In this document: positions 53,834 through 64,000 of the stretch, piece by piece
Layout: every line of letters starts with the position of its first letter
How positions within the stretch are numbered: position 1 is the first letter of the stretch
DNA from: Pollenia angustigena
Lineage: Eukaryota; Arthropoda; Insecta; Diptera; Polleniidae
Direction of reading: 5' to 3'
Length of the DNA: 64,000 nucleotides
Assembly (NCBI GenBank): GCA_930367215.1
Contig: OV884057.1
Coordinates: 198,699,621-198,763,620 of the forward strand
The notes under the pieces: generated by a model
Databases searched by the model: none
Seen by the model: the letters and a program-made list of their open reading frames with translations, nothing else
What the model was told of the DNA's origin: nothing
Program-made: the position numbers and the translations under genes

Positions 53834-56219
53834 CAGGGCAAGTTTAAAATGCCACGAAAAATGGTTAAAAATGGCTGACAAAATGGCATGAAATAGTATA
53901 AACAAGTTAGAGTGCTATATTCGGCAATGCCGAATCTTTTATACCCTCCACCGACAGTTCGAATGTTTTAGGAGTAATATCTGTATGATGTATATTTATT
54001 ATTATTATCTTTATTAATACAAATATCTGCATTAAAATTTGTTGCGGCTTAGATCTACATATATAAAATTATTGACCGACAATCAGAAAGTTTAATACTT
54101 TAAGCCGAACTTAAATGATTTTTAAGAGGTCAATTTATATTGCAGCCATGGTAAGCTATGAAAGAATCTTTACAAAATTCTGCAGAGTGATTTCTGGTAT
54201 TAAAAAACATTAATTTCATTTATTAATTTCAAATATATATGGAGCCTATGGTAAATTATGGACCGATCTTCACATTTCTTGTCCAATAGAATTGTGATGT
54301 ACCAAATTTTGTTATATTAGCGTTATTTTTTTCTTTTCCGGGAGTAGGGTTTATATGGGGCCTAGGGTAAATTATGCACCGATCTTTACGAAATTTCACA
54401 GTGTCATTTCTTGTTTTATATAACTGTGATGTACCAAATTTTGTTATGATAGCGTTATTAATTATGATTTTAGGCTGTTTTCTGGGAGTAGAGTTTATAT
54501 GGGCCTAGGGTGAATTATGGACCGATCTTCACGAAATTTCACAGTGTAATTTCTAGTCCTATAAAACTGTGAAGTACCAATTTCTATTATGATAGCATTG
54601 TTAATTACGGTCTTAGGCGTATTAAACTGTTTTTCGGGAGTGTAGTTTATATGATGCCTATGGTAAATTATGAACCGATCTTCATGAAATTTTATAGTCT
54701 TATTTCTAATCCTATAAAACATTGATTTACCAAATTTTGTTATCATAGCATTATTAGTTTTGGTTTTAGGCGTAATAAACTGTTTTCCAAGAGTAGGGCT
54801 TATATGGGGCCTATGGCTAATTATGGACGGATCATCGGGAAATTTCGAAATTTCAGCGTGATTTCCAGTCGATTAAAACTAACTTTTGCAAAGTCTTATA
54901 TCGTTCCGTGCATTGTTTCACGAGTTATGTTAGTTTATGTAACAAAATTATCAATTTTTTTTAGGTAGTGGTTCCACATTTTGATTCATAGCTCTGATCC
55001 TACCGAACCGATTTTGCTGGATTTCAATCCCAAACTGCTTAGGATAACTACAATCAATTTGACACCAAGTTTGTTTATTTCTTTTGAGTATTTCGAAAGT
55101 GAGCGTGTTTTCAACAGACAGAAAGACAGACGGACATGGCTAAATCGACTTAGAATTACTCATGGACCCAGAATATACATACATACTTTATGGGGTCTGA
55201 GATGAATAATAAAAAAGTTTCACACGGAATGACAAACTTAATATACCCTCTGCACAACTAATTGTGGTGGAGGGTATAAAAATTTCATTAAAAATGGCAC
55301 AAAATGGCAAAAATAAATATGTTGTTATTGAGAAACATTTATTTTATAAAGTTTTTTATTAAGTTGTGTAGTACCATAGCATTTTTCTTAAAATTTTCAA
55401 AAATAAATAATCTACTGTTATCGCATAAAACAGTTCAATAAATGGAAAACTCTCATTCAACATTGCAAGATGTAGCTGGAGCATATATGAACGCTAATAG
55501 TTCAGATGGAGAAAGGTTGTCAATAAATTTATCTGTGTCATTTTCGTTAAAATTACAGTAGTCCACTTGGAAACATCGCTAAGTTAAAAAACATTATTCT
55601 GAGAAAATCGATTAAATCAGTTTTTTAAAATTGAAATACCAAGCCATAAAGCAAGTTTTGCAGGAGTTTCGGATAATTAACCAGAAATTGCGCGTAACTT
55701 ACGGAGTTTTGTACGATGTTGATAATGGCTTAGGGAGGCATTTTAAAAAACAAATAAAATGGCAACTTTTACAGAATTTTTTTTTACTTAAATTTGTTTG
55801 CAAGTGGACTACTCACATATACTATTTCTTGTTTTAATTAATCTTGTAAACCGGTATTACGATCTAAAACTTTTTTTAGACTTTTCAACAAAATCTTTTT
55901 ACTGACATCTTTAAAATTGAGCGCTGTCAATTAAGTCTAAACTTTCATTTATAGAAAGCCCTTTTATTTGTAATTTCAAGGGCCATTGAGAGTGCTCTTT
56001 TATGTATGTACACTTAGTTACTTTTAACGTCCGATTTTTTGCAACATTCATTTATCATTTCGAATAGATTCTCCTCATATTCGCTTAGCTTATTTATTTA
56101 ATAATTTCTTCTAGGTTTAAAAAAAGGTACTTTTTGGCAAGCTGAACCAAAAATGGCTCTAACACGAAATAATTGCAGAAATGGCAAAATATGGCATATG
56201 CCATAAAAAACTTTCCCTG
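53834..56219. mobile_element. hAT-like element (CAGGG ends) containing REP-A
   Basis: Ends are CAGGGCAAGTTTAAAATGCC and, inverted, CAGGGAAAGTTTTTTATGGC. Flanks GTTGTATA and GTTATATG match at six of eight. AAAATGGC motifs repeat near both ends. REP-A copy 6 occupies 53901-55282. Confidence 0.72.
53901..55282 (+). mobile_element. REP-A copy 6
   Basis: Both ends are intact (AACAAGTTAGAGTGC.. and ..GTGGTGGAGGGTATAAAAA). Unit marks at 54333, 54477, 54629 and 54782 (144, 152, 153 apart). Minus strand open at 54495-54746; plus-strand right-end frame open at 54981-55205. Confidence 0.87.
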
Positions 56220-56227
56220 GTTATATG

Positions 56228-56953
56228 CGTTAACATAGAGCAAAATAACTTGTTTTAAAGTTATAAATTGAAAATCATAAAATGACAATAAAACGTTACA
56301 AAAATTTTTTTTTTGAATCGACAACGAAAATAAACAAGTAAGAACGTAAAGTCGCTCAAGCCCGGCCATATGATACCCTACACTCTAGCAAAAATAACAC
56401 ATTTTTGCAAGTATTCCCTATTTGAGACCCATGGGCAGTCATGGACCCGCCATAACAGCATTATGTAATTGAGTAATCTTCATCTTGTATCCGGTAATGT
56501 TTTAGCTATTATCTTTTTGGCAACACTGGTTTAAAAAGCTGACGCACGTTTCGTGTTTTGTTTCACTGTCAAACATCTTCAGTTTGGTCTATAATTTAAA
56601 CATTACATAATAATTACAATTGTCGATTTTGGAGTGAAGATCAGCCAAAAGCATTGCAAGAGCTACCAATGCATCCAGAAAAAGAGTATGCCAAAATTGG
56701 ACAAAGCGGATGGAGCATTTGAGGCGCAGTCACGGTCAACATTTGCATGAAATAATCTTCAAACATTAAATTATATGGACCGTACTATCGATTCAAATAA
56801 AGATTTCATGCATTTTTCTGAATTTTATGTGTTTTTTTTAACTTTCCCCATTGTATGGGCATTTCCTCAGAATGGTCAACCAGGATGGAAAAATAAAATG
56901 TTGATAACACTACGTGACAGTTTTTTGACCAAATGAATCTGACACCTTATACC
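56228..56953. other. Non-coding stretch with transposon scraps
   Basis: Contains an end of the 50.9-kb family (56336-56390) and the mariner remnant at 56627-56769. Positions 56925-56947 pair with 58403-58430 (TGAATCTGACACC inverted) around the element at 56956-58220. Confidence 0.45.
56627..56769 (+). pseudogene. mariner transposase remnant, internally deleted
   Basis: FWSEDQPKALQELPMHPEK (mid-protein motif) is fused after a large deletion to RMEHLRRSHGQHLHEIIFKH-stop, the typical C-terminus. The catalytic aspartates are gone and the two parts are in different frames. Confidence 0.75.
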
Positions 56954-56955
56954 TA

Positions 56956-58220
56956 CCCAGCAAAAAACTTTTGAAGTTGTTCAAGTAGAAGGGATATTTT
57001 CATGACTTCTTAAGCACTTAACTACTTGAATGAATTAACAATGCGTTCCAAAATTCGATTAAATTTTAAATAAGTGAACCCTTGAAAAATTACATGCTAT
57101 GCTATAATTAGGCATTCTTTTAGGATTGAAAGGGGACGAATATTATATACAATTGACTTTAATGATTGAGTTAAATTTTTTTTTAATTTTAATTTTTTTA
57201 ATTTTTTTTTATATATATACATTAGGGATATAACTTTTTAACAATTTTTTAATATATCAAAATTGGCATAGCACAGTCCGATAGAGCATAAACAACTATA
57301 AGGGAACGTATATTTATTTTTTCGCTAAGGTCAAAAAAGTTCACGCACCAACCGCGATGAAGTTTTGAAAATATTTAATTTTCTTTTTGGTTAAGAAAAA
57401 TTAATAATATGTTTATCTAAAACAAAAAATAGCTCATGTATGAAATTTCATTAATATTTAGGGATGGTAAGAGATTTTTTTGCAAACTAAAACGTATCTT
57501 TTACCTTTTTTAACAACAAAAAAAATTAAAAAAGAATAAAAAACACCGTATAAAATTATGATTATTCAATATTGCATTGGTTTAGAAAAACCAATTGGTG
57601 CGTTAACTTTTTTGGGAAAAATTACAAAAGATTATGATTTTCGGGGTTACTAGAACCATGGTTGACCTCATGGTACTATGCCAAAAAATTGGTTATACCC
57701 TAATACACATATCTTAATACATTTAATTTTAATATGTATTAAAATTTGTTATATTGCGTATATCAAGTCTTATCCAATAGGCTTGCATACCTCTACAACA
57801 ATACAAAAAAAAAACAGTCATTTTGTTTGTGTAAAATTTACCCGCCGTTGTCAAAATCTTACTACTACATAGGGAAAACAAAAGGTAAAATGTAATTTAT
57901 AATACATTCCCATAATGCATATAAAAATTAATATCGAGCACCAATGAAAATACGTATTAAAATCATTAAAGATGCATTGCTTTTCATTCACACTCAATTC
58001 AGTTAATATTCCAGATCAATGAAAACCCCGATCTAATCACTGAACTTTCATTGGTTCTAATCAATATTTTTAATGACGAGCCGTTTACCTAAATGTGAAA
58101 CCATGCTCGTCAACGACACGCTAATGTTAAAATCATGCATGTTTCACCTAAAAAGAATCAGTGCATTATCCGCGGAACCCATGAATTTACTACTTCTTTT
58201 GCATGTCTTTTTTTGCTGGA
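56956..58220. mobile_element. CCCAGCAAAAA-ended element, copy b
   Basis: CCCAGCAAAAAACTTTTGAA at the left and, inverted, TCCAGCAAAAAAAGACATGC at the right, TA on both sides (56954-56955, 58221-58222). It aligns with 7354-10070 and lacks that copy's two insertions, but has its own at 57220-57705. Confidence 0.75.
57220..57705. mobile_element. TIR insertion (ATTAGGGWATAAC) in copy b
   Basis: CATTAGGGATATAACTTTTT at the left and, inverted, TATTAGGGTATAACCAATTT at the right. TA is adjacent at both ends within one base. Absent from copy a. Confidence 0.6.
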
Positions 58221-58222
58221 TA

Positions 58223-60228
58223 ATATAAAATTAATATGAAATAACCTAATATAAAATTGTCCGCTGAATGCGAATATGAATTCAGAATTGTCAAAACTAG
58301 AACAGTTTTTGAGATATTCCAAAATAACCGCTATTTGTGTTTTTAAAAAAGATCATGTGACTGAAATGCAAATATCTTCAAATAAGTTTAAACAAATTAT
58401 GTAGGTGTCAGATTCAGTTGGTCACGACTTTGTTGGAAATTTGTGACACAATGTAATCATCGTCTTTTATTGATTATTATTATAAAAAAGCCTATGTTTT
58501 TGTAATAGAATAGCATATCTCAGCTGTTTTACTTGAGGAAATTGGGCTGGAAACTGTAAAATTTTATATTTTCTTTTTAATCAACTTCTAAAGGCATTTT
58601 TTGCATTTTTATATAATTATTTCACATGCAAAAAATGTGTTATGTTTGTACTCTTTCTTCCTAATCTCTCCATTACAATCAAAATTGTAAAAGGGCCAAT
58701 AAGTTTTTTTGTTAAGGAAATTAGAAGATATTTATGGGAAAATGCAGGGTGATAATAATAAAAAAAAACACATAGAAAAATCATACGTTCGAAACCGGTA
58801 CTTAAGCCAATTAAACAAAAACCAAGAGAGATATTTTATTTTGTTAATACTGGATGGAGACCTACATTAATATTTAATCACTTTTGAATGTTCTGTTCCA
58901 TTTTACAGATTTTTACATTTCACTACTGTAAGCCAAAGTTGAATTCTATTTTGCGTACGTTCGTGAACACTGTTTATAACTATCAATAAGAAAAATTAAA
59001 CTCCATGAAACCCATCTTTTGCAAATGCTATTGAATTGCAAAGAAAATGCTAGGAAAAGCTTTCTTTTCCATATTATTTGTACATCAAAAGCGTACGAAC
59101 GTACGTTCGTGACTCCAGGAAATGCCCATATGCAATTTGTTTGCCTTTAAGTGATTTTAGGAAGAGGGTTTGTATAAAGACCTATAGTTAATTTTAGACC
59201 CACCGTCACAACATTTTGTCATGACATCTACTATGTGACAAATTACAAAAATAATTCTAATTAAAGTCAATTTGCTAATTTTTTTAAATTAAAGTTCGAA
59301 ATTCGAACTTCGAATGAATACTTGCAGTTTATTATATACATACTAACAATATGTGTTATTAGCGTGAGAACAATGTGATGTATTCTTGGTTGTCAGAAAA
59401 AAAATCATTGTCATTGTGTTAAGGCCTCGTTACTCTTACGAAAACTTATACGTTGCGGATCAGCTGTTCCGTTTTCCTTACCAAGCAAGTAAGGCGTCAA
59501 GCAAACATTTTCTTGTTGTATGGAATTTTAAGATACTTTTTTTTTACTTTTCTGAAAGAGTTTCTACTCTTGTCGTTTTTCTCTGCTTGAAACCTTAAAA
59601 ACTTTACATGAAATGTCAAATTCTTCCAAAAGAACGGTAGGCAAAAAATTCAGATTTCTAGAACTTAAATGCCGATATGTCAACATAGATGCATTTATTG
59701 TAACAAAAGAAGAAATTTATTTTTTTCAAAGCGTCCATTTAAACACAATTTCCTGGAATATACGCAAATTCAAGAGTCATGTAACCTTTTGCAATGTTTA
59801 TGCGTAATTTTTCAGATAAAAATAAACAAATCCAATTTATGTTCGTACATACATACATACATATTTATGTAAGCATAACAAAAAATATTATTTTTGTAAT
59901 GTAAAACCATGTGATCAGACATTGGGTTCAGTAGGTTAGAACATGTACATATGTACGTTAAACGAGTGCAAAATCGAAAACAAAATAGCGCGTAAAAGTG
60001 TCAGTGTCAAATTGTGAAATAGAATAAATTTGTTTTCTGCATCAGCAAAGTGCATACATTTCATTGTTGGTTTAAGAAGTATGTTTGCTTTTGGAGAATG
60101 TGCGTATAAATTGCAGTAGGCTGGCATATTTTCTGTTGATTACGCGAACAGTTATTTAAAAATATTTAAACTTTAAGTTCTGTTTGCGATATTTGTGCTA
60201 AGAACAAGTGGATAAGTGTAAAGGCTCA
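58223..60228. other. Non-coding stretch
   Basis: AT-rich. A short similarity (AAGGCCTCxTTACTCTTACG) links 59420 with 34230. No gene; the open frames near 59386-59872 have no domain. Confidence 0.35.
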
Positions 60229-60231
60229 GTT

Positions 60232-61388
60232 AGGCGAACGTTGCTGTACCGTATCTGTACTGTATCAATCAGCTGTTCGCTTTTTGTTATATGAAAACCA
60301 ATACAAAAGCTTACCGAAATGCAATGTACCGTAGTTGCAACGTACAAATCTGTATAAAATAGAATTTCATGCCGTTGTTACGTGACATTTGTAAGACAGT
60401 GATGGGCGGCTTCTATGTTACATTGAATGCGGGTAATTTTGCTCTTTTTTTTGTATGTCTTTTATATGTATGCTAAAAATGTATAAAAGCTAAATTACAA
60501 ATTTATTTATTGTAAATCTAAAATATAAATATTAAATTACTAACATTTTTTAAAAATACACAAAATACTGTTTTAATACCATTTAAATCACGGGGTACCT
60601 TTTCTGCACAACGGTCACCATATGAAAATTTTTGATTCTCATCACTGTTTGTTTTGTTTTATGTATACTATTGCTTTTTGTTTATTGGGGGATTCACAAG
60701 GTGTCATAAAGTCATATGTCTAAAAATAATAACATGAAAAAATACGACTGTTGTGAACAACCCCTCATAATTTAGTATGCTATTTTGAATTTAAATCAAC
60801 TGATTTAAAATAAATATAAAAAATAAAGATTTAATCAACATTAAAATATTTTTTAATTCTTTTCCATGAATTAATTAATTAAATTGGATCTTACCTGACT
60901 ATTTTCCATTTTGCAGACGCAAATAAGAAATAAATTTTATTTTGTTTGTTTACCAAACAGCAGAGTCATAAGCCGATCTTATTTTACGCCGCAAGTGATT
61001 GCTTGCAAAAATTGCTAGCCGCAGGTCAAATTTTTATGTTAACCGGATAAAATTACACCATCAACGGCGACGGCTACAATAATTAACGCTATACGGCTCA
61101 GCCGCTCAGCTCTGGTCTCTTTTGATTAATTACGACAGCACAATAAACATAGCAAGCAACGTTCTATTAATTTAAGACACTTTTTGTTTACAAAGCAACA
61201 ACAATATTTTTAAACCATTGTAAAATATTAGAACATTATGACAATATAACATGATAGCACACCTTGTGAATGCCCCATATGTATGGGAAAACATATGACA
61301 CGTTTTTAAACGTTCTATAAGTGCACCAACGTGCTTACAGTACGGTGCGTTACATTACGGGTACATCAACGTTCGCCTAACTGAGCCT
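60232..61388. mobile_element. PIF/Harbinger-like element, TSD TAA
   Basis: The ends share AGGCTCAGTTAGGCGAACGT inverted; TAA at 60229-60231 and 61389-61391. Another left end of this family is at 48619-48630, where two elements have inserted. It contains a nested element at 60686-61277. Confidence 0.8.
60686..61277. mobile_element. Nested TIR element TGGGGSATTCACAAGGTGT, TSD TAT
   Basis: The tips differ at one base; TAT at 60683-60685 and 61278-61280. Family unknown. Confidence 0.7.
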
Positions 61389-61391
61389 TAA

Positions 61392-62103
61392 AGCGGAGTA
61401 CACACTATCGGACATGAATGACAGTTATGCTCAGTTTTCGCTTGTTCGATGGCCGCTTGTTTTCGTTAGTATACAGCCAACCGCAAATATTTGGCAAACG
61501 TTGGCGTAATTGATATAATAATTGTTTTATAAAATTTTGGCAATAACATCTAATATTTTTTTCTGTTTCAGAATCTATCTATCTTTTTGAAATCGGATAT
61601 TGTTCCAAATTATAATTAAAATAAAACAGATTTTAACGGATCAAAATGTTCAATTTTCAAAATAATTTGATTTGCAAGATCTTACAATAATAAAATGACT
61701 TCCGAAAGCAATAATGTGGGATCTGCGTCGTTGTTTTCAAACATTTTGTTTACTTTTTGAACATCTGATAGTAACGGGCTTAACAATTTTAAAAAGCCGT
61801 ACTATTTTTTTATTAACAAAAATCGTCTTAAAAATTTAATTTAAAAACGAAAAGGTATTTTTAAAGGCATAAGATTCTAAAAAATTGTACTACTGCATTG
61901 CAATTTGGTCAAAGTGTAGTATTTTTAATATTTGTGATGAATGAACCACAATTTACGATCGGTATAGTAAAAAATCTTTTAATGAAAATCACTTAAATAC
62001 GCCTAATAATATTTCTGAAACAAATCAATCAAGATTGGTTTATAATTTATAGGTCCCATATACAGCCCACTCCTAAGCTCTTTGAACTCTCGGTGGAGGG
62101 TAT
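61392..62103. other. Non-coding stretch with REP-A scrap
   Basis: About 61950-62103 is a degenerate REP-A left end in reverse (CGGTGGAGGGTATTA). The rest is unassigned. Confidence 0.4.
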
Positions 62104-62575
62104 TAACCCAGTGGTATAAAAATGAGCAATCGCCACCCATGACAGGGGATGTAGTTAGTACTTTTATTAAATTTGTAATAGGGACAACTGACTGCCATTT
62201 AAACCATACCTACATCTTTCTCTAGACACACATATCTAGTGTCAACATGTTTAAATAAATACCCACGTTTCGCTAATTCTATAGCTCCAAGAAAAGCAGC
62301 AAACTTTTTTTTTAAACGACAAGACAAAAAAATCTGTATCCGAAATAGATCCCGTTACTAAAACAACAAAATCGCTTGCTTTTTGCTAGCACACTTTGTG
62401 GATATAAGTAGCTAACCCCTATGGTAGGTAAAGGTATTGCAGGGAGGGGTTAATAGTCACCTCCAATGACATCACCATGTTAAATTCGCCACTCAAAAGC
62501 ATGTGAGGTAGATTGTGGTGGGACTATCGGTAGTTCCTAAAGGGCTAGCGAATATACACGTATAGAACTAGCACG
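62104..62575 (+). mobile_element. Dispersed repeat E4, copy b
   Basis: Aligns with 18900-18984 plus 20311-20540. Reads through as ..ACAACTGACTGCCATTT.. where copy a carries the 1.3-kb hAT-like element. It has its own ~140-bp extra segment near 62200-62340. Confidence 0.6.
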
Positions 62576-62580
62576 CTGTG

Positions 62581-62673
62581 CAAGTGAGTGAGTGAGAAAT
62601 TATATTTAAAACAAAAATAAAAAAATTAGTTTTTTACTGTATTTTTCAACATAATTTCTCACTCACTCGCTTG
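62581..62673. repeat. 23-bp inverted repeat (GTGAGTGAGTGAGAAATTAT)
   Basis: 62581-62603 pairs with 62651-62673 with one mismatch around an AT-rich 47-nt loop. Probably a small foldback MITE. Confidence 0.75.
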
Positions 62674-62675
62674 TT

Positions 62676-63648
62676 TACGTTTTTTAAAAACAGGACAAGA
62701 AAAAACAATCAGCTGTTTTTGTTTACATATGAAACTGATAAATACTTCAGGAAATTTACAAGCAAAATGTAAGGTTTTTGTGAAAAAATGAAAGTGGTAA
62801 AAACTTTATTGCATACATATTTCTCTTAATCTTTAATACAAAAAAAAAAAAAAAAACAAAATATAAAATATTACAATGATGCAAATGTTTTGGTTTTATA
62901 ATGTTATGACTTTAAAGCGTCTAATATCACTTAAATAGATCTTTATTTGAAAAGTAAGCAGCAATAGTATTTGAAGAAGTGCAAAAATGGTTTTTTTGCG
63001 TTCCAGCAGTTTTGGGTAGTTTCGGTAAATCTAGAGAGTAATTTTCATTTTACTCTCATTAGTCCGAACTTGCCCGAAATTTTGTGGAACACACGTTTAG
63101 TTTACTAAGCTTGAAACAATACAATGCAATTTTTTTAATGATCGTTCAAGAATTTTCCATAGGCACCATTTAAAGCCGACTTCCGAAAAACACTATTTTA
63201 AAACAGAAATAAATCATGATATTTTAGTTCAGAAAATTTGTCTAAAATATAAATAAAAATATTAATTGAATTTAATTGTTTATATATTTACAGCCGTATT
63301 CATAAAAATGTATTAATGATTAATTAGTCGTTTTTAAGCAAAAATTGCTAAAGTTGTATTCATAAACGAAAAAAATATATTAAACCTTTAATAAACCATT
63401 CATAAAGTAAGAAAATTTATTGTTGGATTTGCACTACTTTAAACCAAAAAATATGACATTTTGATAAGTGTTTGCATTTTATGATATTATTTTTGAGAAA
63501 TATGTTGAAAAATAATGAAAAAAATGTTTTATTTTTTAATATGGACATGTTAAATATATTTTACTTATTTTTTTTTTAGACAACCAATTTAAAGTTATAT
63601 TGTTATAAAATTTATATGATTTAAATGAATATGTTCAGGAGCAAATGC
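62676..63648. other. Non-coding stretch
   Basis: AT-rich. 63120-63230 looks like degraded REP-A. No gene. Confidence 0.35.
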
Positions 63649-63651
63649 ATA

Positions 63652-63893
63652 TGAGGGACTTCAAGCACAAGGGGTTCAAGTGATTTATGTTAAATAATGA
63701 GACAAAAGCGGTTGTTTCGCTTGTGCTCCAAGCGAAGCAGGTATTTTAATGTTCACCATATCTAGTGTCCGGATGAGAATCATACATTCACCTCTTGTGC
63801 TCTGAACAACTTCTCCGAACTATACCAATAATTCCATATGTAAACTAAATTTAAGAAAAAGGCACTTAAACCCCTTCTGCTTTAAGCCCCTCA
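63652..63893. mobile_element. 242-bp MITE, TA-flanked
   Basis: TGAGGGACTTCAAGCACAAG at the left and, inverted, TGAGGGGCTTAAAGCAGAAG at the right, TA on both sides (63650-63651, 63894-63895). An interior fragment is also found at 44711-44797. Confidence 0.72.
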
Positions 63894-64000
63894 TATATTC
63901 TCTTTAATTATTTATTAAATTATTGCAACCAGTTGTTTTTTTATTAAAAACAACAAATTATTGTCCAAAAATATTTAAAAAAAAAAAAAAAAAAAAAAAC

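Overview
This window is strongly AT-rich, intron-containing insect DNA. The one host gene, the dipteran-type promoter motifs and the repeat families all point to a fly, most likely a calyptrate such as a blow fly or house fly relative. The species assignment is an inference. There are no operons, CRISPR arrays or rRNA genes, and I found no stand-alone tRNA gene.

HOST GENE. One intact gene lies on the + strand: D-3-phosphoglycerate dehydrogenase, the first enzyme of serine biosynthesis. It has six coding exons (21755-21838, 21963-22013, 28078-28232, 37195-37414, 37496-37628, 37702-38057) that join in frame into 332 codons plus stop. All five introns have GT..AG ends. Introns 2 (6.1 kb) and 3 (9.0 kb) are almost entirely transposable elements. 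The promoter looks TATA-less, with an Inr, a downstream DPE and a CT/GAGA run.

MOBILE DNA. Nearly everything else is nested transposons, many of which I could delimit by terminal inverted repeats (TIR) plus target-site duplications (TSD). Region by region: 0.8-16 kb holds two copies of an interspersed family (here REP-A) that carries 153-bp internal tandem repeats. Both copies are blown apart by nested insertions, including a Tc1-type element with a decayed transposase and a 2.87-kb element with a RAG1/Transib-like transposase fragment, CAC-type termini and a 5-bp TSD. 17-21.5 kb holds a poly-G-terminated foldback element, a hAT-like element with a perfect 8-bp TSD, a 275-bp palindrome and a MITE touching the PHGDH promoter. 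Intron 2 has two families in which one copy inserted inside another copy of itself, plus a hAT-like element carrying a tRNA-derived SINE. Intron 3 has REP-A, hAT-like MITEs, a DD41D mariner deletion derivative and a 2-kb long-TIR element. 39-46 kb holds a LINE fragment, two copies of a CCCTRCAGATAA-ended element (one split by a hAT-like element loaded with TATCGATA), and REP-A. 47-52 kb holds a Helitron-like element, two adjacent elements sharing one 8-bp target site, and a palindromic MITE. 52-64 kb holds a gypsy-like solo LTR, an unidentified coding-like fragment, REP-A inside a hAT-like element, a second copy of the 7-10 kb element, and several MITEs.

The most interesting signals are the RAG1/Transib-like relic, the 153-bp (3 x 51) REP-A arrays with an antisense frame open across units, the TATCGATA-loaded hAT element, the 38-bp palindrome array, and the G13/C13-ended foldback element. 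All family assignments come from reading the sequence; no database search was run.
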